Of a stretch of 64,000 nucleotides of DNA, positions 21,339 through 32,389 are shown in pieces. A program made the position numbers and the translations under genes. The notes under the pieces are model-generated. The model saw only the letters and a program-made list of their open reading frames with translations, did not search any database and was not told the DNA's origin. This stretch comes from Nakataea oryzae. Lineage: Eukaryota; Ascomycota; Sordariomycetes; Magnaporthales; Magnaporthaceae. How positions within the stretch are numbered: position 1 is the first letter of the stretch; each line of letters opens with the position of its first letter. The stretch spans positions 1 to 64,000 of the forward strand of contig PYSQ01000093.1 of assembly GCA_003049435.1 (NCBI GenBank). The letters run 5' to 3'.

Positions 21339-23249
21339 CTAGAGCTTGACACTCTTGACCAGGCCCGTCTTGATGCCGCTCAGCTCTCCCTGGTAGCCGC
21401 CACGGCCCTCGCCTCCTCCGTACACGGCCCGGATGCTCTTCAACTTCTTCTGCTTCTCCTCAAACTTCTTGCGCTTCTTCACCCGAGAGTTCTTGGCCTC
21501 CTTCTTCCTCTTGGGCGCCAGCCCCTTGTTCTTGAGGATGTGGTACGTCACCTGCCGCTTGCCGTCCTCGCCCACCTCCTCCCGCTCAACCACTTGGTCG
21601 CTCTTGCTGGCCGCCTTGAGCGCCTCGTGCCGCGCCGCCTTGTCCGTCTTCTTCTGCCGAGCCCCGTGCGCCACCATGTCGTAGTACTCTTCCTCCTCGT
21701 CGCGCAACTCGTTGGCCAGCGCGGCCTGGGCGTCGTCGTCGTCGCCCGAGCCGAGCTCCTCGCCATACTTGGAGCTCTTCTGGCCGCGCCTTTCTGCCTC
21801 GGCGTTGAGCCGCGCTTGCCGGTCACGCAGCCGCTCGCGATGCGGTATGTCCATGTCTCCGCCTGCATCTCTCCCGGCCCCGGCCCGTTTTCCAGCCTTC
21901 TGCACAATCTGGGATGTGTAGAACCGCAGGCTCTTCCTGCGCGCAGCCTTGTCCTCCGCAGTACGCGCGTCCAGCACGTCCTCGTCGCCAAAGTCCGAGT
22001 TGTCGTCTGCTCCGGCGTCCGCCAGAGCCGTTGCGTCGACGCCTGCCGCCTGCCGCTGAGCCTTCTTCTGCCGCGACTTGGGCAGCAGCTCCGACAGGTC
22101 GGCCAGCGAGTCTTCCAGCTTCTTGGCTTTGGCAAGTTTGTGCTTGTCGACCCGCTTCTTCTTGCTGCCCGGGCCGGCATTGCCGTCCACCCGTGACCTT
22201 GATACCGCTGCTGAATCCGCCGTCTGTGCCGGCGTGACCTCGTCGGCAGCGTCGGCAGCGTCGGATTGCGACTGCGGACTGCTGGAGCGACCGGCTGCCT
22301 TGGAGGAAACCTTGAGCTTCTGGACCCTGCCCCACGCCTCTCGGCAGCTGACCAGGGTTCCCATTATATCGTGATCGTGCAGCGTTGCCGGGTCCAGGGG
22401 CTTTTGCTGACCAGGGCCGTCTCGGGACGGAGAGGTGAGGATGGCAAAGTAGCTGGCGAGCGCGGCGACGTAGCAACCCAGCGTCCAGTACTGCACAACC
22501 TCCAACGATTTGGACGGCCTGCCCTCAGCAGCACGCCTGTACTCAGCCAGCCGGGGCTGCAGCTGCTGGAACTCCTCAATCAAGAGTTCAAACTCGGGGT
22601 ATCTGGCCTGCAGGACCTTGTAGACCTCTTCGGGGCTCATGTCGCTCGTGATATCGACGTCCTTGAGCACCTCGGTGAGGACGCCGTCGCCACCATGCTG
22701 ATCCTCCTCGTCTGCACCGCCATCCTGCGCATTCCATTCGTCGGCGTCAAACACAAAGTCGGCCTCGGACATCCTGGACAGCTTCTTCTGTTGCAGGCGC
22801 TTCGCCTCGGCCTCCTCGGCCAAGGCGTCAGCTTCGGTTTCGAGCGCATCGGCCTCGTAGTACTCCTTTTTTGAGGAGCCCCAATAGCCCCGGTCGTCCT
22901 GGCCCGCCTCGCTGCCGTCAGCTTTGCGGCCATCGCTGTCCTCGTCACCATCTTCTTGGCTCCCGTCCACGTCCTCGTCGTCCTCCTCCTCCTCGCTATC
23001 GTCCTCATCGTAGTCGCCCAGGACCTCCTCGTCCGAGGACTCGAACATGGCGTCCTCCTTGTCGGCCTTCCGCCGCTTGGCACTGGGACCATCTTCGAGG
23101 AGGATCTTGTCCTTGTTGAGAAAGTACTCTTCTTCCGAATCGGCAATATCTTCGTACGAGTTGACTTTGAGGCGCGCATCAGCGGGATCCACGTCTCTGG
23201 GTCCTGTCGGAGCCGCCGGCTGGCGGGACGCCTTTCTTTTTTTCCCCAT
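21339..23249 (-). CDS. SAS10: U3 snoRNP/SSU processome protein Sas10/Utp3
   Basis: A 636-residue single-exon protein starting MGKKRKASRQ. It is a nucleolar component of the small-subunit processome needed for 18S rRNA maturation. The N-terminal third is highly acidic (runs of Glu/Asp). The central part (about residues 210-300) fits the Sas10/Utp3/C1D domain, around YPEFELLIEEFQQLQPRLAEY. The C-terminal basic Sas10 domain is clear: RQVTYHILKNKGLAPKRKK, then KNSRVKKRKKFEEKQKKLKS and a terminal Gly-rich element ending GIKTGLVKSVKL. Charge segregation and length match fungal orthologues. The gene is divergent to the sphingolipid reductase gene across about 0.6 kb. Confidence 0.94.
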   Translation of the reverse strand: MGKKRKASRQPAAPTGPRDVDPADARLKVNSYEDIADSEEEYFLNKDKILLEDGPSAKRRKADKEDAMFESSDEEVLGDYDEDDSEEEEDDEDVDGSQEDGDEDSDGRKADGSEAGQDDRGYWGSSKKEYYEADALETEADALAEEAEAKRLQQKKLSRMSEADFVFDADEWNAQDGGADEEDQHGGDGVLTEVLKDVDITSDMSPEEVYKVLQARYPEFELLIEEFQQLQPRLAEYRRAAEGRPSKSLEVVQYWTLGCYVAALASYFAILTSPSRDGPGQQKPLDPATLHDHDIMGTLVSCREAWGRVQKLKVSSKAAGRSSSPQSQSDAADAADEVTPAQTADSAAVSRSRVDGNAGPGSKKKRVDKHKLAKAKKLEDSLADLSELLPKSRQKKAQRQAAGVDATALADAGADDNSDFGDEDVLDARTAEDKAARRKSLRFYTSQIVQKAGKRAGAGRDAGGDMDIPHRERLRDRQARLNAEAERRGQKSSKYGEELGSGDDDDAQAALANELRDEEEEYYDMVAHGARQKKTDKAARHEALKAASKSDQVVEREEVGEDGKRQVTYHILKNKGLAPKRKKEAKNSRVKKRKKFEEKQKKLKSIRAVYGGGEGRGGYQGELSGIKTGLVKSVKL

Positions 23250-23853
23250 CGCGTAGAATGACTACAGATCCAGGGAGCGGTTTGAGAGTGCGGAAGCGGT
23301 TTTTTGGACTTGAAAGTGCGCGAGGTTTTGGTGTGGTCGACCGTCAAGTCCCAAAGATCATCCTTTGAACTTTTTTTTTTTTGCCCCTTCCCTCTTGGTT
23401 CCAATCTGGATCCGCTGGGCCGCCCTCCGCGCAAAGAGGACCCCACCCACCACCGGCCCAAGCTTCTTTATCATTGGTATCGATTGATCGCATGGTGGGC
23501 ACGACTTTGATATACAGGGTACCTGTGGGCTGGTCCATTTCCAATGTAGCGGCATGCGTGGAGGTTCCATGCGCCAGTGCCACTTGTGCTCCTCGCAAGC
23601 TTATAGCAAAACAAGAAGATAGAGGTAATTTACTGCGTACCTGCTCGGCCATACAGGACTGCGTGCACGCCTGAAAATGGTAGCCCGGCCATCTCTCGGA
23701 TCCTTCTTGCGTAGTTGAGTAAACCACCAAGAAAATAAAGACGGCTGGGGGAGGACGCTACTGCCGCAGATCAAGCCTTGCGTGGTCCCTCTGGTTGGAG
23801 CAACCTGGCTGCCCCTAGAACCACAGAGCCCCGTGCATCCATCTCCCGCGTAG
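23250..23853. promoter_or_regulatory. Divergent promoter region SAS10 / KDSR
   Basis: About 604 bases between two start codons facing away from each other. There is a T-tract near 23371-23382. No individual site is assigned. Confidence 0.55.
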
Positions 23854-25018
23854 ATGGAATCGTGGCTGCAAAGTGCGCGGAATCCAAGCGCCTCCGCCAT
23901 TGCTTTGGGATCGGCCGGTTCTCTTGGAGCAGCCGTCCTCGCCATGGGGCTCCTCGGGAAGAACCAGCTGCCGGTCGAGGGCAAGGTATGTTCATTATCC
24001 CCCTGCGGGATGCTGGGGCCCAGGAGTGCCAGGGCGGGCAAGGCAACGCACACCAGCTGACATGCAAGCATCGGCTGCCTAGACTGTCCTTCTCACCGGC
24101 GCCACAGAGGGCATGGGCAGGAGTGTCGCTCGCCAGCTCTCGGAGAAGGGCGCCAACATCATCGTGGTCGCCCGCAATGTGGCGCGGCTCGAGGAGGCGG
24201 TCGGCGAGATCAAGGCGGCCGCCAAGTCGCCACAGACCCAGCGCTTCCACCACATCGCAGCCGACGTGTCGGAGCCCAACTACGCCGTCCGCGTGGTGGA
24301 GGAGGCGTCGCGCTGGAACGGCGGGTCGGCGCCCGACATTGTGTGGTGCGTCGCCGGCATGTCGACGCCCATGCTGTGGGCCGACTCGGACGGCGCCCTC
24401 GCCGCCGCCCGCCGCAACATGGACGTCAACTACTGGGGCGCCTCCGAGATGGCCCACGCCATCCTGCGCGCCTGGTACGATCCTGCCGTCTGCCCCGGCC
24501 CCGCCTCGGAGCCCAAGCACCTGATCTTCACCGCCTCCGTTCTCATCTTCGTCGCTCTGGCCGGCTACGCCCCATACACGCCGTCCAAGTACGCCCTGCG
24601 CGGCCTGGCCGACACCTTGTGTCAGGAGGCCCTCCTCTACCCGGACTACCCCGTCAAGATCCACGTCGTCACCCCGGGAACCATCCTCAGCCCCGGCTTC
24701 GACCGTGAGCAGCGCACCAAGCCCGCCATCACCCTGCACCTTGAGAAGGACGACCCGCGTCAGACCCCCGATCAGGTCGCCACCGCCGCCATCCGGGGGC
24801 TCGAGCGCGGTGACTACTTTGTCACCGTGGCTTTCCTCGGCGACATCTTGCGCTTCGCCAACATGGGCGGCTCCCTAAGGAACAACTGGCTCGTCGACAC
24901 CATCGGCGCCTGGATCCTTGCGCCCGTCTGGTTTTTCGTCCTGTGGGTCATGCACGGAGACATCAGGGCCTATGCGAAGAAGCATGGTCACCCTAGCACG
25001 TATCCCAAGAGAGAATAG
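23854..25018 (+). CDS. TSC10: 3-ketodihydrosphingosine reductase (TSC10/KDSR)
   Basis: The spliced protein has 355 residues. Exons are 23854-23985 and 24083-25018, joined in phase 0. It is a short-chain dehydrogenase/reductase of the ER membrane that reduces 3-ketodihydrosphingosine to dihydrosphingosine with NADPH, the second step of sphingolipid synthesis. An N-terminal hydrophobic segment lies at about residues 14-35. The Rossmann motif TGATEGMG is at 49-56, followed by the NADPH-favouring VVARN strand. The active site is Tyr209/Lys213 in YTPSKYAL. A hydrophobic segment near the C-terminus (about 310-335, WILAPVWFFVLWVM) precedes a short basic tail, consistent with ER anchoring. The intron separates the membrane anchor from the nucleotide-binding domain. 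The assignment over other SDRs rests on the anchor, length and PxxxxTPG-type block. Confidence 0.91.
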
Positions 25019-25283
25019 GAAACGTCGCTAAAGCTACGTTCATCGTTTCGTTTTGCCCATTCGGTAGAAAATCGTCACAGCCATATACTTTGACAATTCA
25101 ACCTCGTTTGGCTCGAGCCTGAGGGAGTTACCTACTAGAAGAGCGTGTTCCGGAACAATAGATACGTTGGATTGGATGGGGATACACATGGCAAATGGCA
25201 CGTGGCCGACTTCATGCCTTCGCTAGAGGCTTCTTTCCATGATATTATACACTAGATATGCCCATAGGGGACAAGACGGACTG

Positions 25284-28200
25284 TTAAGTCCCCCTCCACT
25301 TGCCGAATTTGCGGTACTTCTCGTACAGGTCTTTCCAGATGGCTCTGCCGCTCGAGTCCATGGCGTCAGCCATGATCTTGCGCAGGTCCGGTGGCGTAAT
25401 GTCGAGGATGGAGTACACTCCAGGGAGAAGCGCCTCTCTCACACCGTGGGGGACGTTGCCCTCCAGCTGCAGCTTGATCAAGTCCATGATGACAAGATAC
25501 ATATACTGCCCGGCCACCCTCTTTGCTGCATCTGTTGCGGAATCCAGCGTGCTCTGCTGGGAGCGCACAACCGATGCCACGCTCGGCTCGCAAACCAGTG
25601 TTAGGAGACGCGCAAAGATTCTTGCGTGCCTCTCCCAGTACGGATACTGCCCTGTCGTGCCTACCGTGACCTCGGATGCCCAGCCCTGGCGTTCAGAGTC
25701 GTAGGGGTGACGGATGAGGCATGTGAGAAGCGACTGCAGGGTCGCGACGAGTAGGTGCAGATGACCGTCCAGGCGGCGACGATGTCGCTTCAGAACAGCC
25801 TCAGCCAGCAGGCACATCCATTCATAGGTCTGCGCCGAGCATCGGATCACCTCCGTTTCGGGACTGCTCGGAGAGCACAGCAGGCAGATGCTGCCTAGCG
25901 TGTGCTCCACGTTCCACTGTGTAGCGGATGCCAATTTGCTGTCCAGCAAACAGTGGCTTGCCCGCGCAGCATCGACAAAATCCTCCAGGGATTGCGGCCG
26001 CACCAGGAGCTGTGTTAGTGCGCTCTGCGCCGTGCTGAGGTCGATCGCGGCTTCTGGAGTACAGGCGGCTGTCAAGGTGAGGTCGGAGCAGAGAAGTTTG
26101 TCAGAGGCCGAAAGCGTGCCGCAAAGCAAACATGATCCGCAAACGGGCGAGGACTGAAAATACTGACCGTTGATTTGCTTCAAGGCTCGCCGAGCAGTAA
26201 GCAACTGTGCCGACCGGTTGGACGAGTGCCGCAGTTGCACTGCCATCTCTCTAAGCAAGGCCGCTTTTTCCACGTTGCTCTCCCCATCAACAAAGTGCCT
26301 CTCTCTGCTGAGGTCGAGTTCCTCCTCGTTGGCTACTGTGTCCTGGTCAGCCATTGGAGGCAGACCAAGGCGGTTGCTGAGGAGCGATGCCACAAGCGAC
26401 CCAGCCTCGGGATCGACAAGGCGGAGGGCCGGGTATCCAGAGGCTATATTAGCACGCAGTGGCATAAGAGACGCGTCCAGTTCGGGGCCCCGGCACGCCT
26501 CGGATGCCAACAGAGCCAGCCGAAGTCCGAACAAGGGTTTCGTTTTCGTTTTCCCTTTCTTTTTCTTCTTTTCTATAGCCTCAAAAGACTGCGTTATCAT
26601 TCCCGTCACCAACCGACAAAGCCCCTCGGTGGCCTTGTCCACAGCAGTCACCTCCTGCGTGAAGTTCCTCGAGGCGCCAGGCTGCTCCATGGACGAGATG
26701 AAAACCGAGAGTAGTGACAGGGTTACGATATCGCCATCGCCCGGCTTCCGTGTTTGTATGTGATCGGATAGTGCTGGCCATATCTCTCGGACATATGCCC
26801 TCTCTCTGGCTCCGGAGGAGACCGTGATTTGCCTGTTACTATTAGCTTACAGAACGAAGCACAGTTTCTCTCCTCGTTCTGGAGGGGGGTTTTCTTACCC
26901 GAGCGCCAAACGAGCCAGTTCTTCAAACAGTTTAAGAGCGGCCTCGGAAACACCAAGGCGTGCCGAGCGCGATTTCTCACCCTTTGGAACGCGAGGGGCG
27001 AGAGTTGAACCTAGCTCAAATAACCCACGGAAGCTCAACTCCTGTTTTTGGTCGTCAGATATATGAACCATGGAGACAAAGACAGGCCCGGGTACGTCGA
27101 GGCAGGGAGTAGATCTTACAGGGCATAAAGTAGGCTTCACTCTTAGCAAATGAACCATGGCTCCCAGCGCACCTTCCCTGGAGGTTATATCCTCATCGGG
27201 AGATGCAGACTGGTCAAGCGATATGGAGAATATCGTTGCAACAATCCGTTCCCGGTCGTTTCGAGAGAGACATTCACTAGGAATCATCGCCAGGAAGCCC
27301 AGAGCGCCGCCTCTAGAGCCAGAGTCAGATAGCAGTTCGATGATGGAATCGACAAGATATCTCACTGACAGGATTGAAATTTACGTCTAGTCAGAAACGG
27401 CTCTGCCTTGAATCGCGATTGAAGGCGCAAAATAATTCATACGAAGACACAAGGGGTAAGACGGTAGACCTACATAATGGCTTTTCGCGGTATATGGCGC
27501 TCATCGAGTTCACCAAGCCTATAGAGCATAGGCGATGGCAGGTCTGCGCGTTGTCGCCAGTAGTGACATCTATCCCGCAGATGGATTGCAGCACTGCAGT
27601 GACGAGCGCCGGAGGTGTGTTGGCCGACGGCATGGGAAGCATCCTGCGAAAATTAGTTTCTTCAACGTGGGAGGGCACCGAGAAAATGGCCAAAAGGGAG
27701 GCGAGAGACGCACGATATAAGCCTGGGGAACCACAGCAAAGCCCAGACGGCAAAGGTGGTGGGCGATGGGTTGTTTAATTGGAAGCGACGGAACGGTTCG
27801 ACGCGAGCCTCATCCTGAGTCGGCGTTTGGGAGAGCCTTAACAGAGCGTCGTCACAGTCAAGGCCGACGCGACATAGCTCGAGACTCAGACTCTCCAAAA
27901 ACGTATAAATGGCGGATCCAGAGTCGGCTATCGACCCGTTGCCGACATAGCATGAGGACCAGGCCGCTGCAGCGCATCTGAAGGCGTCGAACACCACTGG
28001 GTTCGAAGTCGGTGCACTCTGCCGGCCAAGGAACCCTTCCAGAGCCTCAAACACGCGGCGGCCTAGGCCATCTCCCGGCGTAGCTATTCCCCAGGCGAAT
28101 GCTTTGGATGCAATTCTCCACTGCGCAGCTGATGCCTCGCCCATGCTGAATGGTACGGGGTCCGTCCACGCAATCTCAAAAAGGGTCGGTGCAGCAGCAT

Positions 28201-29905
28201 CGATGAAGTCCTCGGCGGTTATTCCCTGGCAAATGGCATCGAAGACAATGGCCCGAGCGGCCCGCGCTGATGGGCTCTTTGCGTGGGCCAGATCTTCGAT
28301 GAGGCCGCCCAGTTGCTTGGTTGTCAAGGCTTGTTGAAGAAAGCCAGACACGGCCGACGATATTCGCATGTCGGACCAGAATACATGTGTATGAGACTTG
28401 TCGCGGGACGTGGTTGACGCGAAGCATTCGGCGAGGTTATCGAACCATTGCTTGATGAACCTTGGGAACTCTCTAGCCCTGACTGACGCATTTGCAAGCG
28501 AGAGCATCATCGAACAGAGGGAATCGTGGTCGCTGTCGCCGGGGGCCGACGAGTGAGGAGCACGCCCCATGATATCGGCCAGGAGGTCCCGGCCCTGCTG
28601 AGATGCAAGAAAAACGTCGGCGTCACACTCTGCCAGGGCAGACACCAGCGCCCAGTCCACGCCCTTACTGCTGATGGCGTAATTCTCGCAGATGAACTGC
28701 AAGGAAGCCAGGGCCGGGGTGCAGCCGTGCGCCAGGGCCATAGTGAGCAGCCGCTTCATAGCAGTGTTCCTCTCCAGCGGTTCTAGAGAACGCAAAGGGG
28801 CCTCGAGGAGGTCGAACACGGCCTCGAGCCATTCCTTGTTGTCCCTGTTCGTGCTGGTACCACCAATAACGCGTGGGGTTTCGAGAACGAGGAGGAGCAA
28901 GACCGGGGATATGGATGCGGCCTGCGAGCTCTTCAGACTGCCCGGGGTGCTTATAACGTCGGTGCGCTTCTGGTTGAGGAACGCGGACCGGGCGGGCAGA
29001 GCGAAATTCCGGGTCATCAGGCGCTTGAGGTCTCGAGCCCAGGCAAGGCCGACCTCCCGATCCAGAGCTGGAGAAGGAGCGGCGCCACCGCCGTCTGGAA
29101 GTTCTGCCAGCATGAGACAGCAGGGCACGGAGAGGTGGATGGCAAACTCGAGTGCGTCGCTGGTCTTGTGCAGGTGCAGGTCCCACAGTCTGGCAGCAGT
29201 GCGAATCCACGAGTGTTGGCCATCGAGTGCATTGATCACGCCTTGGTTCTTGATGGCAAGGCCACAGACGGCCAGCAATGGCGACAAGATTGCAATGGCT
29301 TCCATGGCTGGTGCGCGGAAGAGGGCCTTGATGTGCTCGGCTCCCGCCCTCTCGTTTGCGGGAGGGCTGGCGTCTTGGGGTGCCACCCTTGAGAGCAAGA
29401 TTTCGAGGGCAGCAAACAGCGACTCGGCCGACTCGAGGCAGCCTCGGGGGCGCCGCAGAGCATCAAGATCAAAGGGGGCCCCGGGAGACCTCTTGCGCTT
29501 CCGCGAGTCGTTGGGGTCCTTGGAGTTCTTGGGTGGCGTGTCTGGCCGGGCCGCAGCGCCGCTGTCGCTGGCGCAGGGTGTGGACAGATCCTTTGCGTTC
29601 TGTTGGAGGATGCCAACGAAGCGCCGGTCCGCGAGCGCCTTGGCCAGCGAGAACAAGGGAGTGCGGGCAAAGACGCATCCTATGATGGCCCATGTCAATG
29701 GATATCGACGGAGCGTCTCGGCGTCGGGCGAGGTCCCGTTCATGGCCTTGAGCAGCCATCTGAGGATCACCTTCTCCGTGGCGTGAGACCCGCCAGGGAC
29801 GCATCCTGTCAACGCATGCCACAGCTCTTCGAGCTTTTGGGGTAGCTGTCCAGACGTGCCCTGTTCCAGCGTGGTGGTCAGCTTGAGAAGGGATGAGGCC
29901 GCCAT
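25284..29905 (-). CDS. URB2: Ribosome biogenesis protein Urb2/Npa2
   Basis: A reconstructed 1458-residue protein in four exons: 29905-27714, 27643-27474, 27364-26899 and 26832-25284. Phases 2, 1 and 2 are compatible at each junction. Intron donors are GTGCGT, GTAGGT and GTAAGA. Branch-like CTAAT elements sit before the acceptors of introns 1 and 3. Urb2 is a nucleolar alpha-helical protein of early pre-60S particles needed for 27S pre-rRNA processing. Identification rests mainly on the C-terminal Urb2/Npa2 domain in exon 4, including LLPGVYSILDITPPDLRKIM and the terminal ALWKDLYEKY-like block (here AIWKDLYEKYRKFGKW), and on a long helical N-terminus starting MAASSLLKLTTTLEQG. A short Lys-rich tract (KKKKKGKTKTK) lies before the last domain. 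The gene is convergent with KDSR and divergent from MIC10. Confidence 0.85.
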
Positions 29906-30301
29906 AGTTGGAGTGGTGAAGCCGAGGACAATTGTCCCCAGAAGCTCCTCGTGGCAACTCTCCCTCCCTTCTTTTCTTCGTCTTTTTTTTTCTTTTTGTG
30001 ACGTTTGCTTGCACCTCTCACCTATAGCACCGCGGATCGTCGCAGACAGGGTCTAGCCAAAGAAAGTTGCGATTGAAAGATTCTGCCGCGCTCGGCACGA
30101 AAATCTTCACCGCCTTCGTCATTCCCTGTGGACCACAGGAGGGCCATGGCACAGGGCGGCACGGCAATTCCCGACTTCGCAGCAGCCCGACCACTTTGAC
30201 CACAACCACCACCGACATCATAATAGCAACCAACGGAAACCGAGCGATTGGCGCAACTGAGGTAGGCGCAAAGAATCTTGGGCACCTGGTCGACAGGCTC
30301 A
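29906..30301. promoter_or_regulatory. Divergent promoter region URB2 / MIC10
   Basis: A compact 396-base gap between two start codons facing away from each other. The side nearest URB2 has a T/C tract (about 29960-30000 on the + strand). Both promoters must share this space. Confidence 0.6.
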
Positions 30302-30719
30302 ATGGCTGACCAGAATCCTCGCCGCAGCGAACCGCCAGCCACCATGTCAGAGACGTCGCTCCCTCCCACACGCTCCCACGCTGTCTCGCGACCCGTTAGC
30401 GAGGCGCTTCTTAACGAGAAGGTATGCATGGTTTCCGCCCGGCCGAGCCCTCAGCTCTAGATCACATCACCTCCGGGACCCGCCCAGGAGCCCTTGTTGA
30501 CGCAATGGATGTACACACGAACAGTGGGATCACTGCCTGTCGAACCTCCTGATCAAGTCGACCCTTGGCCTCGGCTTCGGTGTGGTGTTTTCGGTGCTCC
30601 TGTTTAAGCGCAGGGCATGGCCCGCATTCGTCGGCGCGGGCTTCGGTGCCGGCCGAGCCTACGAAGAGTGCAATTACAACCTTAAGATGGCATCCAGGGA
30701 GATCCGCAAGCAGGCGTAA
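30302..30719 (+). CDS. MIC10: MICOS complex subunit Mic10
   Basis: The spliced protein has 104 residues. Exons are 30302-30421 and 30525-30719, joined in phase 0 so that EALLNEK continues into WDHCLSN. Mic10 is a small inner-mitochondrial-membrane protein that bends membrane at cristae junctions. Both hallmark glycine-rich membrane segments are present: GLGFGVVFSVLLFKRRAWP with its positively charged loop, and GAGFGAGRAY with the following conserved Cys region. The N-terminal about 35 residues are a polar extension longer than in yeast. The C-terminal tail is short and basic. Automated prediction may miss it because of size and the intron. Confidence 0.93.
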
Positions 30720-31093
30720 ACGGGCCCGTTGTGGGTTGCGCAGCCCTGTTGTCCGCCTGTGTCTGATTCGATGCGGCGTTTGGGACTCCGAGCCGCCTGT
30801 ACAATTAGGTCTTGGGGCGTTGGAGCAGAGCAAGTGGTGGGGGAGGCTTGCATATGTATCGGGCCGTGCCAGGCTTTTCGTGTGCGGCACGGCTTGTTGG
30901 GCTGAGCCAGGGCTCTGGTGGACGGACTGATGGCGTGCTCGCCACTGTCTGTGTCCAGACAACGCCCGTCTCAGCTTGACGTTCGATGACATGAGAAGGG
31001 ATGGCATTGCTTTCTCCTTGGCTTTAACTCCGATAGATTTGTGACAATAGACCAAAACCCTACACCAGAATGCGCCTGTCCGGCTCGCTGCCC

Positions 31094-31128
<35 letters not shown>

Positions 31129-31271
31129 TATACGTATACATACAAATTGCCACATATATCTTGTGTATATAAACTCGGTATCCTTTATCCGCCTCTTTAT
31201 GGCACAAATATTTTCCGTGGGCCGTCAAGAGCCGGCGTCCACGATGTGATGTGTCGCGCGAGTCCACGCAG
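30720..31271. other. Intergenic region MIC10-Smr gene (convergent 3' ends)
   Basis: Holds the 3' regions of two convergent genes and an AT microsatellite. No gene is seen. Confidence 0.6.
31093..31140. repeat. (TA)n microsatellite
   Basis: About 48 bases of alternating T and A, interrupted by CACA and ACG near the right end, between two convergent genes. Perfect TA alternation is self-complementary and can extrude as a cruciform. Confidence 0.95.
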
Positions 31272-32389
31272 TCACATGACAATACAGCAGGGTATCTTTT
31301 TAAGCAGAACTTCAAGGATGTCATCATCCTGCTGTTGGTGCTGGTGATGATGCTGGCCGGGCGTATGGTGGCCGCCAGTCTGGGGCGGCTGAGGGGGATG
31401 CCCCCCGATATTGCCTCCAGTCAAGTCGACGTAGATGCGGCCTTCGTTTTCTTCGGTTGCATGGTCCAGACCGAGCTCCTGGCAAAGCCTCTCGACGCTG
31501 GGCTTGATCTTTTGGACGCGGCCGGCACTGTGGTTGCCCTTTCCAACAATCACATGTAGGTGGGTCTGTCCCCGGGCCTGCGCGTCGCGGATGCGGGCCT
31601 CCAAAATCCTTTCTGCTTCCTCGACGAACTGCCCGTGCAGGTCCACCGTGTCTTCCGGTACTCGCTCAGGCGCATTGTTCTCCCGAAAGATGAAATCAGA
31701 AGCCTGCTGGTTATACCTTTCCATGGCGGCCCCGTGTTTTTTGCCCTCATCAGAGAGACGTTTTGCCTCGGCGCCATCTCCGTCGCTATAAGCTTGGCGA
31801 GACTAGTGATGGGTTGCGGCGGCAGGTGAGACCAGGGGCGTTGTTCCGGCGTCTTAGCAAACAAGCTGCATGCCTCTTGCTACTTAAGCACGGCTTCGGG
31901 GAGCATGGATCCTGGGTCGGGTACAAGGACTGATGACCCTTTACCTCATGCCGTGTATCCACCCCCCGGGAAGACAGGAAAAGAGGGAGCGGGCAAACGT
32001 GGATTGCAGATCACAAACATACCCTTTCAAAGCACGAGCTGCGCTTAGCTGCCTCCTGTCGGGCGAGATCCCGCAGGCGGTCATATTCGGCCTCGACATC
32101 GTCGCCGGCACTGTGATTGAAGGCTAGATTGCGGGGGGTTTGATCAATATTAGCATTGCGGGCATTGCCATCAATGCTGCAGTGGTTGTGATTTTCGGGA
32201 TTTTGTTCGATATGCGCCAGTCCCGAAGAGGGTGGACGGCGGTTGACTACAGAACAAGGGGGACAAGAGGCTCGGAAATGAATGATGCGACGACGCGTTG
32301 CGGCTTCAACTGGAGTTGGGGACCGACGTAGCTCACGGGCCGGGCCGAAACTCACCTGGACCGCCGAGCCGAGTTAGAGGTATCGCCAT
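31272..32389 (-). CDS. DUF1771-Smr domain protein
   Basis: A reconstructed 221-residue protein. Exons are 32389-32356 (34 bases), 32123-32023 and 31802-31272. The phases agree; the first split codon gives Ala in GGPAFNHSAG. The DUF1771 region runs from EYDRLRDLARQEA through AKRLSDEGKKHGAAMERYNQ. The Smr domain follows, with its DLHG motif (DTVDLHGQFVEEAERI) and the glycine/His loop VGKGNHSAGRVQKIKPSVE. Smr domains bind nucleic acid and in some proteins have endonuclease activity; DUF1771-Smr proteins include yeast Ypl199c. The C-terminal about 45 residues are rich in Gly, His and Gln. The substrate is not predictable. The short first exon makes the N-terminus the least certain part. Confidence 0.82.
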
